Source: Affinirhizobium straminoryzae
GTDB lineage: Bacteria; Pseudomonadota; Alphaproteobacteria; Rhizobiales; Rhizobiaceae
Direction of reading: 5' to 3'
DNA: 64,000 nucleotides
NCBI RefSeq assembly: GCF_007004135.1
Contig: NZ_VJMG01000010.1
Location: 1-64,000, forward strand
Each line of letters opens with the position of its first letter. Position 1 is the first letter of the stretch. Under the pieces are notes generated by a model. The model saw nothing but the letters and a program-made list of their open reading frames with translations, was not told the origin of the DNA and did not search any database. Made by a program: the position numbers and the translations under genes. Of the stretch, positions 8,822-18,966 are shown piece after piece.

Positions 8822-9493
8822 ATGGCAGGGAGCATGGACGAGACCGGCGAACAGGTCACGTTGCGGGAAAAGGCGTATGAGAGCTTCACACGCCATCTTC
8901 TCGCGCGGGATGTGCGCCCGGGCCAGTTCATCTCCCAGCGGCAGCTGGTGGAACTGACCGGGCTGACGCTCGGCGCGATCCGCGAGCTGATCCCACGACT
9001 GGAAACGGAAGGGCTGATCAAGACGGTGCCGCAGCGCGGTCTGCAGATCGCCCATATCGACCTCAGCCTGATCCGCGAGGCCTTCCAGTTCCGCATCATC
9101 ATGGAAAAGGAGGCGGTCGCCTTCTTCACCCGCAATGCCCGCGATGCGGAGGTGGAGCGTCTGCTGCGCCAGCATCGGGACATTCTCGAACGGGCCGAAG
9201 CCGGCGACGCCTCGCCGGAACTGGAGCAGCATGCCCAGGCAACCGACTGGGGCATGCACAACGCCTTTGTCGACGCCATGGGCAATTCGATCCTGTCGAA
9301 CGCCTACCGCGTCAACGCCATCAAGATGCGGCTGATCAACCAGGAGAGAATTCGCATCGACGGCCGGGTGGCGCCGGTCATGAAGGAACATCTGACGGTT
9401 CTCGAAGCCATCGAGCGCCGATCGGTTGAAGACGCGGTCCAGCGCCTCGTGGCTCATATCGGCCATGCAAGGGACCGCGCACTGGCAGTCTGA
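8822..9493 (+). CDS. GntR-family regulator (FCD type)
   Basis: A 223-residue regulator. The N-terminal winged helix (residues about 15-75) includes RQLVELTGLTLGAIRELIPRLE and then GLIKTVPQRGLQI. The remaining alpha-helical part is an FCD ligand domain, with Asp/His residues around FRIIMEKEA and DWGMHNAFVD. FCD regulators usually bind organic or sugar acids and repress nearby catabolic operons. It sits between the aldolase and the importer in the same direction, so it should be the local switch for this operon. Confidence 0.88.
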   Translation: MAGSMDETGEQVTLREKAYESFTRHLLARDVRPGQFISQRQLVELTGLTLGAIRELIPRLETEGLIKTVPQRGLQIAHIDLSLIREAFQFRIIMEKEAVAFFTRNARDAEVERLLRQHRDILERAEAGDASPELEQHAQATDWGMHNAFVDAMGNSILSNAYRVNAIKMRLINQERIRIDGRVAPVMKEHLTVLEAIERRSVEDAVQRLVAHIGHARDRALAV

Positions 9494-9546
9494 TATCGTC
9501 AACCGGTCGCGCAGGGAGGTGCGGCCGCGAAAGGGAGGACCATTTT

Positions 9547-10878
9547 ATGACGACTTCTATCCTGAAGCCGACCCGCCGCACGTTTCTCGCGGCAAGTGCC
9601 GCCATCGGCGGTTCAGCCCTCATGGGCGGACGCCCCGCCTCGGCAGCCGTTGACTGGAAGCGCTTCAGCGGCACCACGCTCAGCGTCAATCTCGTCAAGA
9701 GCCCGCGCAGCGAGACGCTGATCAAGTACCTGTCGGAATTCGAAAGCCTGACCGGCATCAAGGTGAATGCCGAGGCGACGCCCGAGCAGCAGCAGCGCCA
9801 GAAGACGGTGATCGAGCTCAGCACCGGCAAGCCGAGCTTCGACGTCGTGCACCTGAGCTACCACGTCCAGAAGCGTCAGTTCGAGAAGGGCGGCTGGCTG
9901 GCCGACATCGGCGGCTTCCTGAAGGATCCGTCGCTCACCGACCCGTCGCTCAATGAAGGCGACTTCGCCGAAGCCGGCCTGCTGTTTGCCAAGGATGCCA
10001 AGGGCACGCTGCGCTCCCTGCCGTTCTCCGTGGACTACTGGATCGTCTACTGGAACAAGGAGCTCTTCGAAAAGAAGGGACTGACCTATCCGAAGACCTT
10101 CGAGGAACTGGTTGCCGCCGCCGAAAAGATCACCGACCCCTCGACCAACACCTATGGCTTCGTGGCCCGCGGCCTGAAGAACGCCAACACCCCCGTCTGG
10201 ACCTCGCTGATGCTCGGTTACGGGGCGGCCCCCATCAACGCCGCCGGCAAGGTCGACACGCTGTCGAAGGAAGCCGTCGAGGCCGCCAAGCTCTACCAGC
10301 GACTGATGACCAAATCCGCACCGCCCGGTGTCTCCGGCTTCAACTGGGCCGAAGCCCAGTCTGCCTTCCTGCAGGGCAAGATCGGCATGTGGTTCGATGG
10401 CGTGGGCTTTGCACCGCCAATCGAGGATCCGCAGAAGTCGCGCGTCGTCGGCAAGGCCGGTTACGGCGTGATGCCGAAGGGCCCGGCCCAGCAGGCGGCC
10501 GGCACGTTTGGCGACGGCCTCGGCGTGGTGGAAGCCTCCACCAAGAAGGAAGCCGCCTACCTGTTCTGCCAATGGGCCATCTCGCATGACATGGGCGCCC
10601 GTCTGCTGCAGGCCGGTGCCGGCGTACCCTTCCGCCAGTCGATCCTGACCGATGCGAAGGTGCGCGAAGGCGTGAAGATGCCGGGCGCCTGGCTGGATGC
10701 GGTCGCAGGCTCCGGCAAGGTCTCCAAGCTTGCCCTGCCGGTCGTCATCCCGGTCACCGAATTCCGCGACATCTACGGCGTTGCCCTCACCAACATGATC
10801 GGCGGCGCGGACGCGGAAACCGAACTCAAGAACGCAACGGCGCAGTTCGAACCGGTTCTGGCGCGAAGCGAGGGATAA
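9547..10878 (+). CDS. ABC sugar importer, periplasmic binding protein
   Basis: A 443-residue family-1 solute-binding protein. The N-terminus has a twin-arginine-type leader (TRRTFLAASAA) with a hydrophobic core and a likely cleavage after PASA near residue 34. Binding-protein features follow, including VYWNKELFEKKGL and a conserved SVDYWIVYWN region. It starts after a ribosome site gggagga. It should capture an oligosaccharide, sugar acid or polyol in the periplasm and deliver it to the two permeases encoded next. Its stop overlaps the next ATG, so expression is tightly coupled. Confidence 0.9.
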   Translation: MTTSILKPTRRTFLAASAAIGGSALMGGRPASAAVDWKRFSGTTLSVNLVKSPRSETLIKYLSEFESLTGIKVNAEATPEQQQRQKTVIELSTGKPSFDVVHLSYHVQKRQFEKGGWLADIGGFLKDPSLTDPSLNEGDFAEAGLLFAKDAKGTLRSLPFSVDYWIVYWNKELFEKKGLTYPKTFEELVAAAEKITDPSTNTYGFVARGLKNANTPVWTSLMLGYGAAPINAAGKVDTLSKEAVEAAKLYQRLMTKSAPPGVSGFNWAEAQSAFLQGKIGMWFDGVGFAPPIEDPQKSRVVGKAGYGVMPKGPAQQAAGTFGDGLGVVEASTKKEAAYLFCQWAISHDMGARLLQAGAGVPFRQSILTDAKVREGVKMPGAWLDAVAGSGKVSKLALPVVIPVTEFRDIYGVALTNMIGGADAETELKNATAQFEPVLARSEG

Positions 10879-11813
10879 TGGCATCCGTGAGCATCGACAA
10901 CCCGATCGACGAGACGACGGAACGGAGGAGCAAGCCCGCGCGGCTTGCTCCCAATTACTGGCCCTTCGTCATGCCGGCCCTTCTCGTGGTTTCGGCCGTC
11001 ATCGTCTTCCCCTGGCTCTTCACCCTGTGGATGAGCGTCAACAGCTGGACGCTCGGCCAGCCGCGAACCTTCATCGGTTTTGCGAACTACCTGCGTCTGG
11101 CACAGGACATGCGGTTCTGGGAATCGCTGTGGCATACCACCACCTACACGGTTCTTTCGGTGGTGCTGCCGCTGTTCTTCGGCACGCTGGCGGCGCTGGT
11201 TTTCGATGCGAAGTTTCCACTGCGCGGTTTCCTGCGAGGCATCTTCGTGATGCCGATGATGGCAACGCCGGTGGCGGTCGCGCTCGTATGGACCATGATG
11301 TTCCATCCGCAGCTCGGCGTGCTCAATTACCTGCTGTCCCTCGTCGGAATCGGTCCGCAGGAATGGATCTACAACCAGACGGCCGTCATTCCCTCGCTGG
11401 TTCTGGTCGAGACCTGGCAGTGGACGCCGCTCGTCATGCTGATCGTGCTGGGCGGTCTTGCCGCCGTCCCGCGCGAACCCTATGAAAGCGCCGAGATCGA
11501 TGGCGCCACCGCCTGGCAGAAATTCCGCTACCTGACGGTGCCGATGATCGCCCCCTTCCTGATGATTGCGGTGATCATCCGCTCCATCGATGCGATCAAG
11601 AGCTTCGACATCATCTATGCGATGACGCAAGGCGGACCGGGCACGGCCTCCGAAACCATCAACATCTACCTCTACAACACCGCCTTCGCCTATTACGACA
11701 TCGGGTACGGATCGGCGATGGCCGTCGTGTTCTTCCTGATCATCATCGCACTCTCCTTCGTGCTGCTGATGGTCCGGGCACGCGCCAACTGGTCCGACAT
11801 GGAGGAACGCTGA
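10878..11813 (+). CDS. ABC sugar importer, permease 1 (MalF/UgpA type)
   Basis: A 311-residue membrane protein with about six helices, starting with WPFVMPALLVVSAVIVFPW. The EAA loop that contacts the ATPase is YESAEIDGATAWQKFRYLTVPM-like, giving the diagnostic AEIDGA core. It overlaps the binding-protein gene upstream and the second permease downstream (TGATG), so the transporter is one translational unit. It is half of the inner-membrane channel of a carbohydrate uptake system (CUT1). Confidence 0.92.
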   Translation: MASVSIDNPIDETTERRSKPARLAPNYWPFVMPALLVVSAVIVFPWLFTLWMSVNSWTLGQPRTFIGFANYLRLAQDMRFWESLWHTTTYTVLSVVLPLFFGTLAALVFDAKFPLRGFLRGIFVMPMMATPVAVALVWTMMFHPQLGVLNYLLSLVGIGPQEWIYNQTAVIPSLVLVETWQWTPLVMLIVLGGLAAVPREPYESAEIDGATAWQKFRYLTVPMIAPFLMIAVIIRSIDAIKSFDIIYAMTQGGPGTASETINIYLYNTAFAYYDIGYGSAMAVVFFLIIIALSFVLLMVRARANWSDMEER

Positions 11814-12649
11814 TGACCCGTCCGCTCATCACCCACCGGACGCTGGACCGGATCGGCCTGCTGTTCGTCGCGCTTGTCATGATCTCGCCGGTCATCCTGT
11901 TCTTCCTGTGGATGATCTCGCTGTCCCTGAAGTACGAGATCGACAACGGCGCCTATCCGCCGATTATCATTCCGGAAAACATCGCCTGGTCGAACTATGT
12001 GAAGGTGTTCGAGGAGAACAATTTCCTCCTCTATTTCTGGAATTCGGTTCTGGTTACCGGCACGGCGACGCTGCTCGCGCTTGTGATCGGCGTTCCCGCA
12101 GGCTTCGGCATCGCGCGGCTGAAGGCGGAAAAATCGGCGGTCGTCATCATGATCGCCCGCATGACGCCCGGCCTTTCCTTCCTGATACCACTGTTCCTGC
12201 TGTTCCAGTGGACCAACCTGATCGGCACGCTCTGGCCGCAGATCATCATCCATCTCGTGGTCACGGTTCCGATCGTGGTGTGGATCATGATCGGCTATTT
12301 CGAGACGACGCCGAAGGAACTGGAAGAGGCCGCCAGCATTGACGGCGCCACCACCTGGCAGGTCTTCCGCCTGGTCGCGCTGCCGATCGCCAAGCCCGGC
12401 ATCGTCGTTTCCTTCATCCTGGCGTTGATCTTCTCCTGGAACAACTTCGTGTTCGGCATCGTGCTGGCCAACCGCGAAACGCGCACGCTGCCGGTCGCCG
12501 TCTACAACATGCTGTCCTTCGAACAGGTCAGCTGGGGTCCGCTGGCCGCCGCCGCACTGATCGTCACGCTGCCGGTGCTGCTGCTGACCATGTTTGCCCA
12601 GAAACAGATTGTCGCGGGTCTTACCGCCGGCGCCGTCAAGGGAGGTTGA
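11813..12649 (+). CDS. ABC sugar importer, permease 2 (MalG/UgpE type)
   Basis: A 278-residue partner of the previous permease. Hydrophobic helices begin at IGLLFVALVMISPVILFFLW. The EAA loop reads EAASIDGATTWQVFRLVALP, the MalG-type signature. The C-terminus ends in the usual FAQKQIVAGLTAGAVKG, typical of CUT1 MalG-like permeases. It forms the second half of the sugar channel. Confidence 0.92.
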   Translation: MTRPLITHRTLDRIGLLFVALVMISPVILFFLWMISLSLKYEIDNGAYPPIIIPENIAWSNYVKVFEENNFLLYFWNSVLVTGTATLLALVIGVPAGFGIARLKAEKSAVVIMIARMTPGLSFLIPLFLLFQWTNLIGTLWPQIIIHLVVTVPIVVWIMIGYFETTPKELEEAASIDGATTWQVFRLVALPIAKPGIVVSFILALIFSWNNFVFGIVLANRETRTLPVAVYNMLSFEQVSWGPLAAAALIVTLPVLLLTMFAQKQIVAGLTAGAVKGG

Positions 12650-12699
12650 GGGCGAAAGCCCTCCCTCCTCAATCCCCCCGCTTCTTGTCAGGACACATC

Positions 12700-13752
<1,053 letters not shown>

Positions 13753-13757
13753 CGACC

Positions 13758-14687
13758 ATGACCAAGCAGGTTCTTTGCGTCGGCGCGGCCGTCCTTGACA
13801 CGATCTTCCGCGTCCGCACCTTGCCGACGGGGGAAGGCAAGGTTCTGCCCTATGACATGGTGCAGATCCCCGAGGGCATGGCGTCGAGCGCCGCTTATGC
13901 CGTGGTGCGGCTCGGCGGCGCGGCGACGCTCTGGGGCGCGGTCGGCGATGATGAGACAGGCGACCGCATCCGGCAGGGTCTTGCGGCAGACGGGATAGAC
14001 ACAGACGGCATGCGCATTGCACCGGGAGCGCCCTCGGCGCTGTCGACAATTCTGGTCGATGACCACGGCGATCGGCTGATCATACCCTTCTATGATCACC
14101 GATTGCACGCCGAACCGCCGCGCGTGACGGAAGACGACCTTGCCCGCTTCGATGCCGTGCTGGTGGATGTGCGCTGGCCGGCGCTGGCACGTCAGGTGCT
14201 GCGGGCCGCAACTGGCCGAGGCATTCCGGCCATTCTCGACGGGGATGTGGCGCCGGTTGACACACTGCGCGATCTCGCCGCCTTCGCGACCCACATCATC
14301 TTCTCCGAGCCTGCCGCCCGCTCGCTGAGCACCGAACGGAACGAGGCAGCACTCGTACGCGACCTTGCAGAACAATTCCGCACTGCACTGGTGTCCGTCA
14401 CCTTCGGCGAACGAGGCAGCTACTGGCTGGAGCCGGAGGGTAGAACGCTGTGCCGTCAGCCGGCGCTTGCCATCGAGGCTATAGACACGCTCGCCGCCGG
14501 GGATGCGTTTCACGGCGCCTTCGCCCTTGGTCTTGCCGAGGAGATGTCGGTTGCCGATGCCATCCGCCTTGGCTCGGTGACGGCTGCGCTGAAATGCACC
14601 GTTTTCGGAGGCCGCCGCGGTATGCCGCTGCGTGCCGATGCGCAAGCCGCGCTACGACGTCTTTCGCCCGTACAAACTGGCCTCTGA
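13758..14687 (+). CDS. PfkB-family carbohydrate kinase
   Basis: A 309-residue ribokinase-fold kinase. The N-terminus reads VLCVGAAVLDTIFRV, typical of PfkB motif regions. The C-terminal signature is DTLAAGDAFHGAFALG, where the Asp of AAGD is the catalytic base and the following loop forms the anion hole. The usual DTxGAGD has Ala in place of the first Gly. Kinases of this fold act on ribose, fructose, sulfofructose, 2-keto-3-deoxygluconate and others. With a DHDPS-type aldolase at the front of the operon, 2-keto-3-deoxy sugar acid phosphorylation is a reasonable guess. It follows the ATPase gene by only six bases. Confidence 0.88.
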   Translation: MTKQVLCVGAAVLDTIFRVRTLPTGEGKVLPYDMVQIPEGMASSAAYAVVRLGGAATLWGAVGDDETGDRIRQGLAADGIDTDGMRIAPGAPSALSTILVDDHGDRLIIPFYDHRLHAEPPRVTEDDLARFDAVLVDVRWPALARQVLRAATGRGIPAILDGDVAPVDTLRDLAAFATHIIFSEPAARSLSTERNEAALVRDLAEQFRTALVSVTFGERGSYWLEPEGRTLCRQPALAIEAIDTLAAGDAFHGAFALGLAEEMSVADAIRLGSVTAALKCTVFGGRRGMPLRADAQAALRRLSPVQTGL

Positions 14688-14707
14688 CGTTCGCGGAAAC
14701 ACCAGAC

Positions 14708-14736
14708 CCAAGTCGTTGTATTCGAAACAACCTTGG
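14708..14736 (+). terminator. Hairpin after the sugar operon
   Basis: CCAAG then GTTGT pair with ACAAC then CTTGG, with a 2-base bulge on the left arm, starting about 20 bases after the kinase stop codon. There is no T-run, so it may end the operon with Rho, or be an operator for the next gene: the inner part is also a near-palindrome, GTTGT-N7-ACAAC. Confidence 0.35.
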
Positions 14737-14827
14737 CGAGACAGGATACATACAGCTCAACACCGCATCGCTTTACCCGAAACGCAATATTTCATAAGAA
14801 TTATTCAGCACGGCTCGGAGTAAAGCA

Positions 14828-15334
14828 ATGCCGCTTTCCAGCATCTTCATCCGCATCACCATCGCATCGCTTCTTGCAGCATCAGCCCTGCCCGCCAAAG
14901 CTGCCACGATTGTCGCCATCGGCGCCAGCCAGACCTACGGGCACGGTGTGTCGCGCGGGGAAGATTACCCATCTCAGCTAAAGAAGATGCTCGCGGAAAA
15001 GGGCTATGCGGTTTCCGTTGAGAATGCTGGCGTTTACGGCGGTGAAACGACCGCCGCCATGCTCTCAAGGCTAGACAGCACCCTCGGGAGCGACACGAAG
15101 GTCGTGATCTTCCAGCCAGGCCGCGTGCGGGATTCCGATACGGATCGATCGGACAATGTGAAAGAGATCAAGCAGAAGCTTGCCGCACGGCATATCGCCT
15201 TCATCAAGATCCCGAACTCCTGGTTCAAGGACTTTCCGCGACAGTCGGACGGGCAGCATCTGACCGCCGGCGGATACCAGAAACTTGCAGAGCGCCTGCT
15301 GCCCTCGGTCATTGACGCGCTGAAAAAGAAATGA
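14828..15334 (+). CDS. Secreted SGNH/GDSL-type hydrolase with an altered block III
   Basis: A 168-residue protein with a Sec signal peptide (hydrophobic run ITIASLLAASALPAKA, cleavage near residue 24). Block I is present as AIGASQTYGHG, with Ser as nucleophile, and block V as DGQHLTAGGY, with the catalytic Asp and His. In TesA-like arylesterases block III carries a G-x-N-D motif. Here the equivalent stretch reads VVIFQPGRVRDSD, so the oxyanion-hole Asn appears lost. The protein is otherwise close to lysophospholipase/arylesterase-like periplasmic members. It either uses a different oxyanion arrangement or has changed function. Confidence 0.8.
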   Translation: MPLSSIFIRITIASLLAASALPAKAATIVAIGASQTYGHGVSRGEDYPSQLKKMLAEKGYAVSVENAGVYGGETTAAMLSRLDSTLGSDTKVVIFQPGRVRDSDTDRSDNVKEIKQKLAARHIAFIKIPNSWFKDFPRQSDGQHLTAGGYQKLAERLLPSVIDALKKK

Positions 15335-15484
15335 CGGCCATCATCGGCAGTGCGGAGTGATGGTCTCTGACCGTTCGCCGGGTGCTTTTCAGGCAACAGG
15401 GAACCGCCAGAAACCATCTATCTCTCTGTTTCCAGGCGCTTCCGGACGCAAAAGCCGGTCTCCGCTTTCGCTGGTATCGCTCTA

Positions 15485-16390
15485 TTACCCGGCGGCTCGC
15501 CCCATACCGGCATCAATACCGTAACGGGCGAGGATCTCTCGGATCTTCTCGTCCTGTAGCGGGTCCGGCAACAGTGCCGGCTGGCGGCTGGCACCAACCG
15601 AGGCGTCTTGCAGGTAAAGCGCCCGTTTGACCATGGCCGGCGCAAATCCCAGCGCATAGAGATCGGTGCGGAAAGCCGTATAAATTGCCTGCTGCCGTTC
15701 GGCTTCGGCGATGTCGCCCCGGTTGAAGGCATCGAGAATGCCGGCCAGAACATGTGGCAGGGCATTGCCGAGACCGGAAATGCAGCCGGCGGCACCGTTC
15801 TGCAGCGACCAGAGAACAAGATGATCCGGCCCGGAATAGACATTGAAGCCGGGCACGTCATGCGCCACCTGCAGATAGGCTTCAAGCGTCTGCTGCGCGC
15901 CGCCGGAATCCTTGATGCCGGCAATGTTGCCATGGCGCGCCAGCGTGCGGGCCGTTTCCGGCTCGATATGGTTCTGGGTGCGCGCCGGAATGTCGTAGAG
16001 ATAGACCGGTGTCCGGACCGCATCGGCAACCGTCGAGAAATGACGGATGAGGCCATCCTGCGTGCAGGCGATGAAAAAGGGGGTGATGACGGCAATGCCA
16101 TCGACGCCGATCCGGTCGAATGCGCGGGCAAGCTTCAGCGTTTCGAAGGTGGCGGGCATCCCGGCGTTGACGATGACCTTCACCTTGCCGGCCACTTCGT
16201 CCACCACTTCTTCGGTCAGCCGCACCTTTTCCTCGAAGGTCAGCGCCGTGAAATCGCCATTGGTGCCGGCGCACATGATGTTGTTGCCTGCTGCCACCTG
16301 CCGGCGCACCTGCGCACGGGTGGCTTCGAAATTGATTGTTTCGTCCTCGTTGAAACAGGTGACGAGGGCGACAAAAGCCTGGGCGGACAT
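15485..16390 (-). CDS. DHDPS/N-acetylneuraminate lyase family aldolase 2
   Basis: Start at ATG 16390 (301 residues) with a ggag ribosome site about 10 bases upstream; the longer frame has no family match. Motifs: CAGTNGDFTAL in place of the usual GTTGE loop, LYDIPART with the catalytic Tyr, and AGIKDSGGA with the Schiff-base Lys. It is the last gene of a Dpp-type importer operon. Together with the divergent sialidase-like, PdxA2 and kinase genes it suggests cleavage of a keto acid derived from the imported compound. N-acetylneuraminate lyase activity is possible but cannot be told from family alone. Confidence 0.87.
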   Translation of the reverse strand: MSAQAFVALVTCFNEDETINFEATRAQVRRQVAAGNNIMCAGTNGDFTALTFEEKVRLTEEVVDEVAGKVKVIVNAGMPATFETLKLARAFDRIGVDGIAVITPFFIACTQDGLIRHFSTVADAVRTPVYLYDIPARTQNHIEPETARTLARHGNIAGIKDSGGAQQTLEAYLQVAHDVPGFNVYSGPDHLVLWSLQNGAAGCISGLGNALPHVLAGILDAFNRGDIAEAERQQAIYTAFRTDLYALGFAPAMVKRALYLQDASVGASRQPALLPDPLQDEKIREILARYGIDAGMGRAAG

Positions 16391-16424
16391 GAAAGAAAAT
16401 CTCCGTTGATGGAAATAGCGGCCG

Positions 16425-18032
16425 TCAGGCCCGTCTGGCGCGATGGGCGGCCTGAACATCCGGATCGGGATCGAGGCTCGCCGCCAGAAGTGCCTGTGTA
16501 TAGGGCTCGCGCGGCGCCTCGAAAATCTGCCGCACGCCGCCAAGCTCGACGATCCTGCCCTTCTGCATCACCATCACCTGATCGGCAAAGTCCCGCACCA
16601 CCGGCAGGTCATGGGCGATGAAGATGAAGGAAATGCCGGTCTGGCGCCTGAGCTTGTCCAGCAGTTCGATCACCTGCGCCTGAACCGAGACGTCGAGCGC
16701 CGACACCGCTTCGTCGCAGATGATCAGGCGCGGTTCCAGCGCAAGCGCCCGGGCAATGGCGATACGCTGCCGCTGGCCGCCGGAAAACTGGTGCGGATAA
16801 CGCCGCATATGGTCGGGCGAAAGACCCACCTGCTGCAGCAGTTCGGCAACCCGCTCACGCCACTTCGCTCTTGGCAGAATGTCTGGATGGATCACCCAGG
16901 CTTCGGACACCAGCTGGAAGACGGTCATGCGCGGATTGAGCGACTGGGTCGGATCCTGGAACACCATCTGCAGATCGCGCCTGAGCCTGTAAATCTCTCT
17001 TGGCGACAGCTGGAAAAGGTCCCTGCCCTTCCAGATCGCCTGACCGGAATCCGGCTCGTCGAGGCGCAGGAGAACACGCGCCAGCGTCGATTTCCCGGAG
17101 CCGCTCTCGCCGACGATTGCAAGCGTCTGGCCGGCCATCAGGTCGAAGGACACGCCCTTGAGGGCCTGGAATGCTCCGTAATTCTTGCAGACATCGCGCA
17201 CCGAGAGCAGGACCTCACCCTGTGTCTCCCCCTCGTGCATGACGCCCTTGCCGGGAGCGGCCGCGATCAGCCGGCGCGTATAGGGATGCTTCGGGTTCTT
17301 GTAGACCTCGCGCACGGTGCCGCTTTCAACCAGCGCACCCTTTTCCATCACCACCACGCGGTCAGCGATTTCAGCCACCACGCCAAGGTCATGGGTGATG
17401 ATCAGCACGCCCATGCCGATTTCCCGCTGCAACTCTTTCAGAAGCGCCAGCACATCGGCCTGGACCGTCACGTCGAGCGCGGTGGTGGGTTCGTCGGCGA
17501 TCAGGAGATCGGGGCGCAGCGCCAGCGCCATGGCGATCATCACGCGCTGGCGCTGGCCGCCGGAAAACTGGTGCGGATACTTGTCCATCGCCGCCTGCGG
17601 ATCGGGAATGCCGACCCGCCCGAGCAGGCGGATGGCTTGCGCATCCGCTGCATCCTTCGGGAGCCCGTGCGTGGTCATTGCCTCGCGGATCTGCCAGCCG
17701 ACGGTGTAGACGGGATTGAGATGGCTGAGCGGATCCTGAAAGATCATCGCGATCCGCTTGCCGTTCACCTCACGCCGCTCGTCCGGCCTCATCGTCAGCA
17801 GATCCTCGCCATCGAGAAAGATCTCGCCGGAGGTGATGCGGCCAGGCGGCATATCGATGAGGTTCATGATCGCGGCCGAAGAGACGGACTTGCCGGAGCC
17901 GCTTTCGCCGAGGATGGCGAGCGTTTCGCCGCGATCGAGGTGGTAGGAGATATTGCGCACCGCCTTCACCACCCCGGATGCGGTGTAGAACTCGACGGAG
18001 AGATTGCGCACGTCCAGCAGATGCTCAGCCAT
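16425..18032 (-). CDS. Fused Dpp-type ABC importer ATPase (DppD-DppF fusion)
   Basis: A 535-residue protein carrying two complete nucleotide-binding domains. Each half has a Walker A (GESGSGKS), an ABC signature (FSGGQRQRVMIA and FSGGQRQRIAIA) and a Walker B (LIADEPTTALDV and IICDEAVSALDV). Each also has an oligopeptide/dipeptide-type C-terminal extension. The second domain's Walker B has Asp-Glu-Ala instead of Asp-Glu-Pro, a usual DppF variation. It drives the permeases encoded next, whose gene it overlaps. Such fusions are common in rhizobial Dpp-family systems for peptides, sugars or opines. Confidence 0.93.
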   Translation of the reverse strand: MAEHLLDVRNLSVEFYTASGVVKAVRNISYHLDRGETLAILGESGSGKSVSSAAIMNLIDMPPGRITSGEIFLDGEDLLTMRPDERREVNGKRIAMIFQDPLSHLNPVYTVGWQIREAMTTHGLPKDAADAQAIRLLGRVGIPDPQAAMDKYPHQFSGGQRQRVMIAMALALRPDLLIADEPTTALDVTVQADVLALLKELQREIGMGVLIITHDLGVVAEIADRVVVMEKGALVESGTVREVYKNPKHPYTRRLIAAAPGKGVMHEGETQGEVLLSVRDVCKNYGAFQALKGVSFDLMAGQTLAIVGESGSGKSTLARVLLRLDEPDSGQAIWKGRDLFQLSPREIYRLRRDLQMVFQDPTQSLNPRMTVFQLVSEAWVIHPDILPRAKWRERVAELLQQVGLSPDHMRRYPHQFSGGQRQRIAIARALALEPRLIICDEAVSALDVSVQAQVIELLDKLRRQTGISFIFIAHDLPVVRDFADQVMVMQKGRIVELGGVRQIFEAPREPYTQALLAASLDPDPDVQAAHRARRA

Positions 18033-18954
18033 TTGCAGGCTCCTTCATTTCCAGCCGCCAGCGCTGCACGGGATCGAGCGCGATGCGCAGCCAGTTCGAC
18101 AGCAGGTTGAGCGAGAGAGTGGTGAGAATGATGGCCAGGCCCGGCCAGAAGGACAGCCACCAGGCATTGGTCAGGTACTGACGTCCCTGCGAAATCATCA
18201 GGCCCCAGGTAATGTCAGGGGGCTGGATGCCGATGCCGAGGAAGGAGAGCGCGCTTTCTGCCAGCATCACATAGGCGAAGTCCAGCGTGGCAAGCGTTGT
18301 CAGGGTTGGAAAGACGATCGGCAGGATGTGGCGGAAGAGGATGCGGTTGCTGGAGGCCCCCATCACGCGGGCCGCCTGAACGAACATGCGCTCGCGGATT
18401 TCCAGAACCTCCGCCCGGGTGGTGCGCAGATAGACGGGGATGCGGGTGATCGACAGCACCACCATCAGGTTCACGATGGAGGAACCCAGCAGATAGAGCA
18501 CGATGACTGCGATCAGCAGCGACGGGAAGGACATGATGACGTCAGCGAGCCGCATGATGATCTGGCTGATGCGCGGCGAGGAAAAGCCGGCCATCAGGCC
18601 GAGAAAGGTGCCGATCGCGGCCGATAGAACAACGGCACCTGCGGCCACCATCAGGGTGTTCTGGGTTGCGACGATAATGCGGGCAAACAGCGGCCTTCCC
18701 AGCGCATCGGCCCCCATACACCAGATCCAGCCACGCGACCAGTCGAAGGGCGCGAGATTGCGTCCGCGCAGGTTCTGCCTGACCGCCTCCTCGCCAAGCC
18801 ATGCCGGGCCGACCAGGGCGAGAATGACCATCACGACAAGGAAGAGGGCTGCCACCAGCGCAAACTTGTCCGCCAGCAGCATACGCCCCATGCGCACGCC
18901 AAGAGACGGCTCCTCGCGCAGCGCCGGATCGGTTTCGGTGGATGACAGGCTCAA
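18025..18954 (-). CDS. Dpp-type ABC importer permease (DppC type)
   Basis: A 309-residue inner-membrane protein with the DppC layout: a cytoplasmic N-terminus, one helix, a periplasmic stretch mentioning the substrate channel (DALGRPLFARII), then five helices. The ATPase-contact loop is AARVMGASSNRILFRHILP. It overlaps the ATPase gene by eight bases and follows the DppB-type gene by about 12. It forms the importer's channel with that protein. Confidence 0.92.
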   Translation of the reverse strand: MSLSSTETDPALREEPSLGVRMGRMLLADKFALVAALFLVVMVILALVGPAWLGEEAVRQNLRGRNLAPFDWSRGWIWCMGADALGRPLFARIIVATQNTLMVAAGAVVLSAAIGTFLGLMAGFSSPRISQIIMRLADVIMSFPSLLIAVIVLYLLGSSIVNLMVVLSITRIPVYLRTTRAEVLEIRERMFVQAARVMGASSNRILFRHILPIVFPTLTTLATLDFAYVMLAESALSFLGIGIQPPDITWGLMISQGRQYLTNAWWLSFWPGLAIILTTLSLNLLSNWLRIALDPVQRWRLEMKEPANG

Positions 18955-18966
18955 CGGGTAGCCTCC

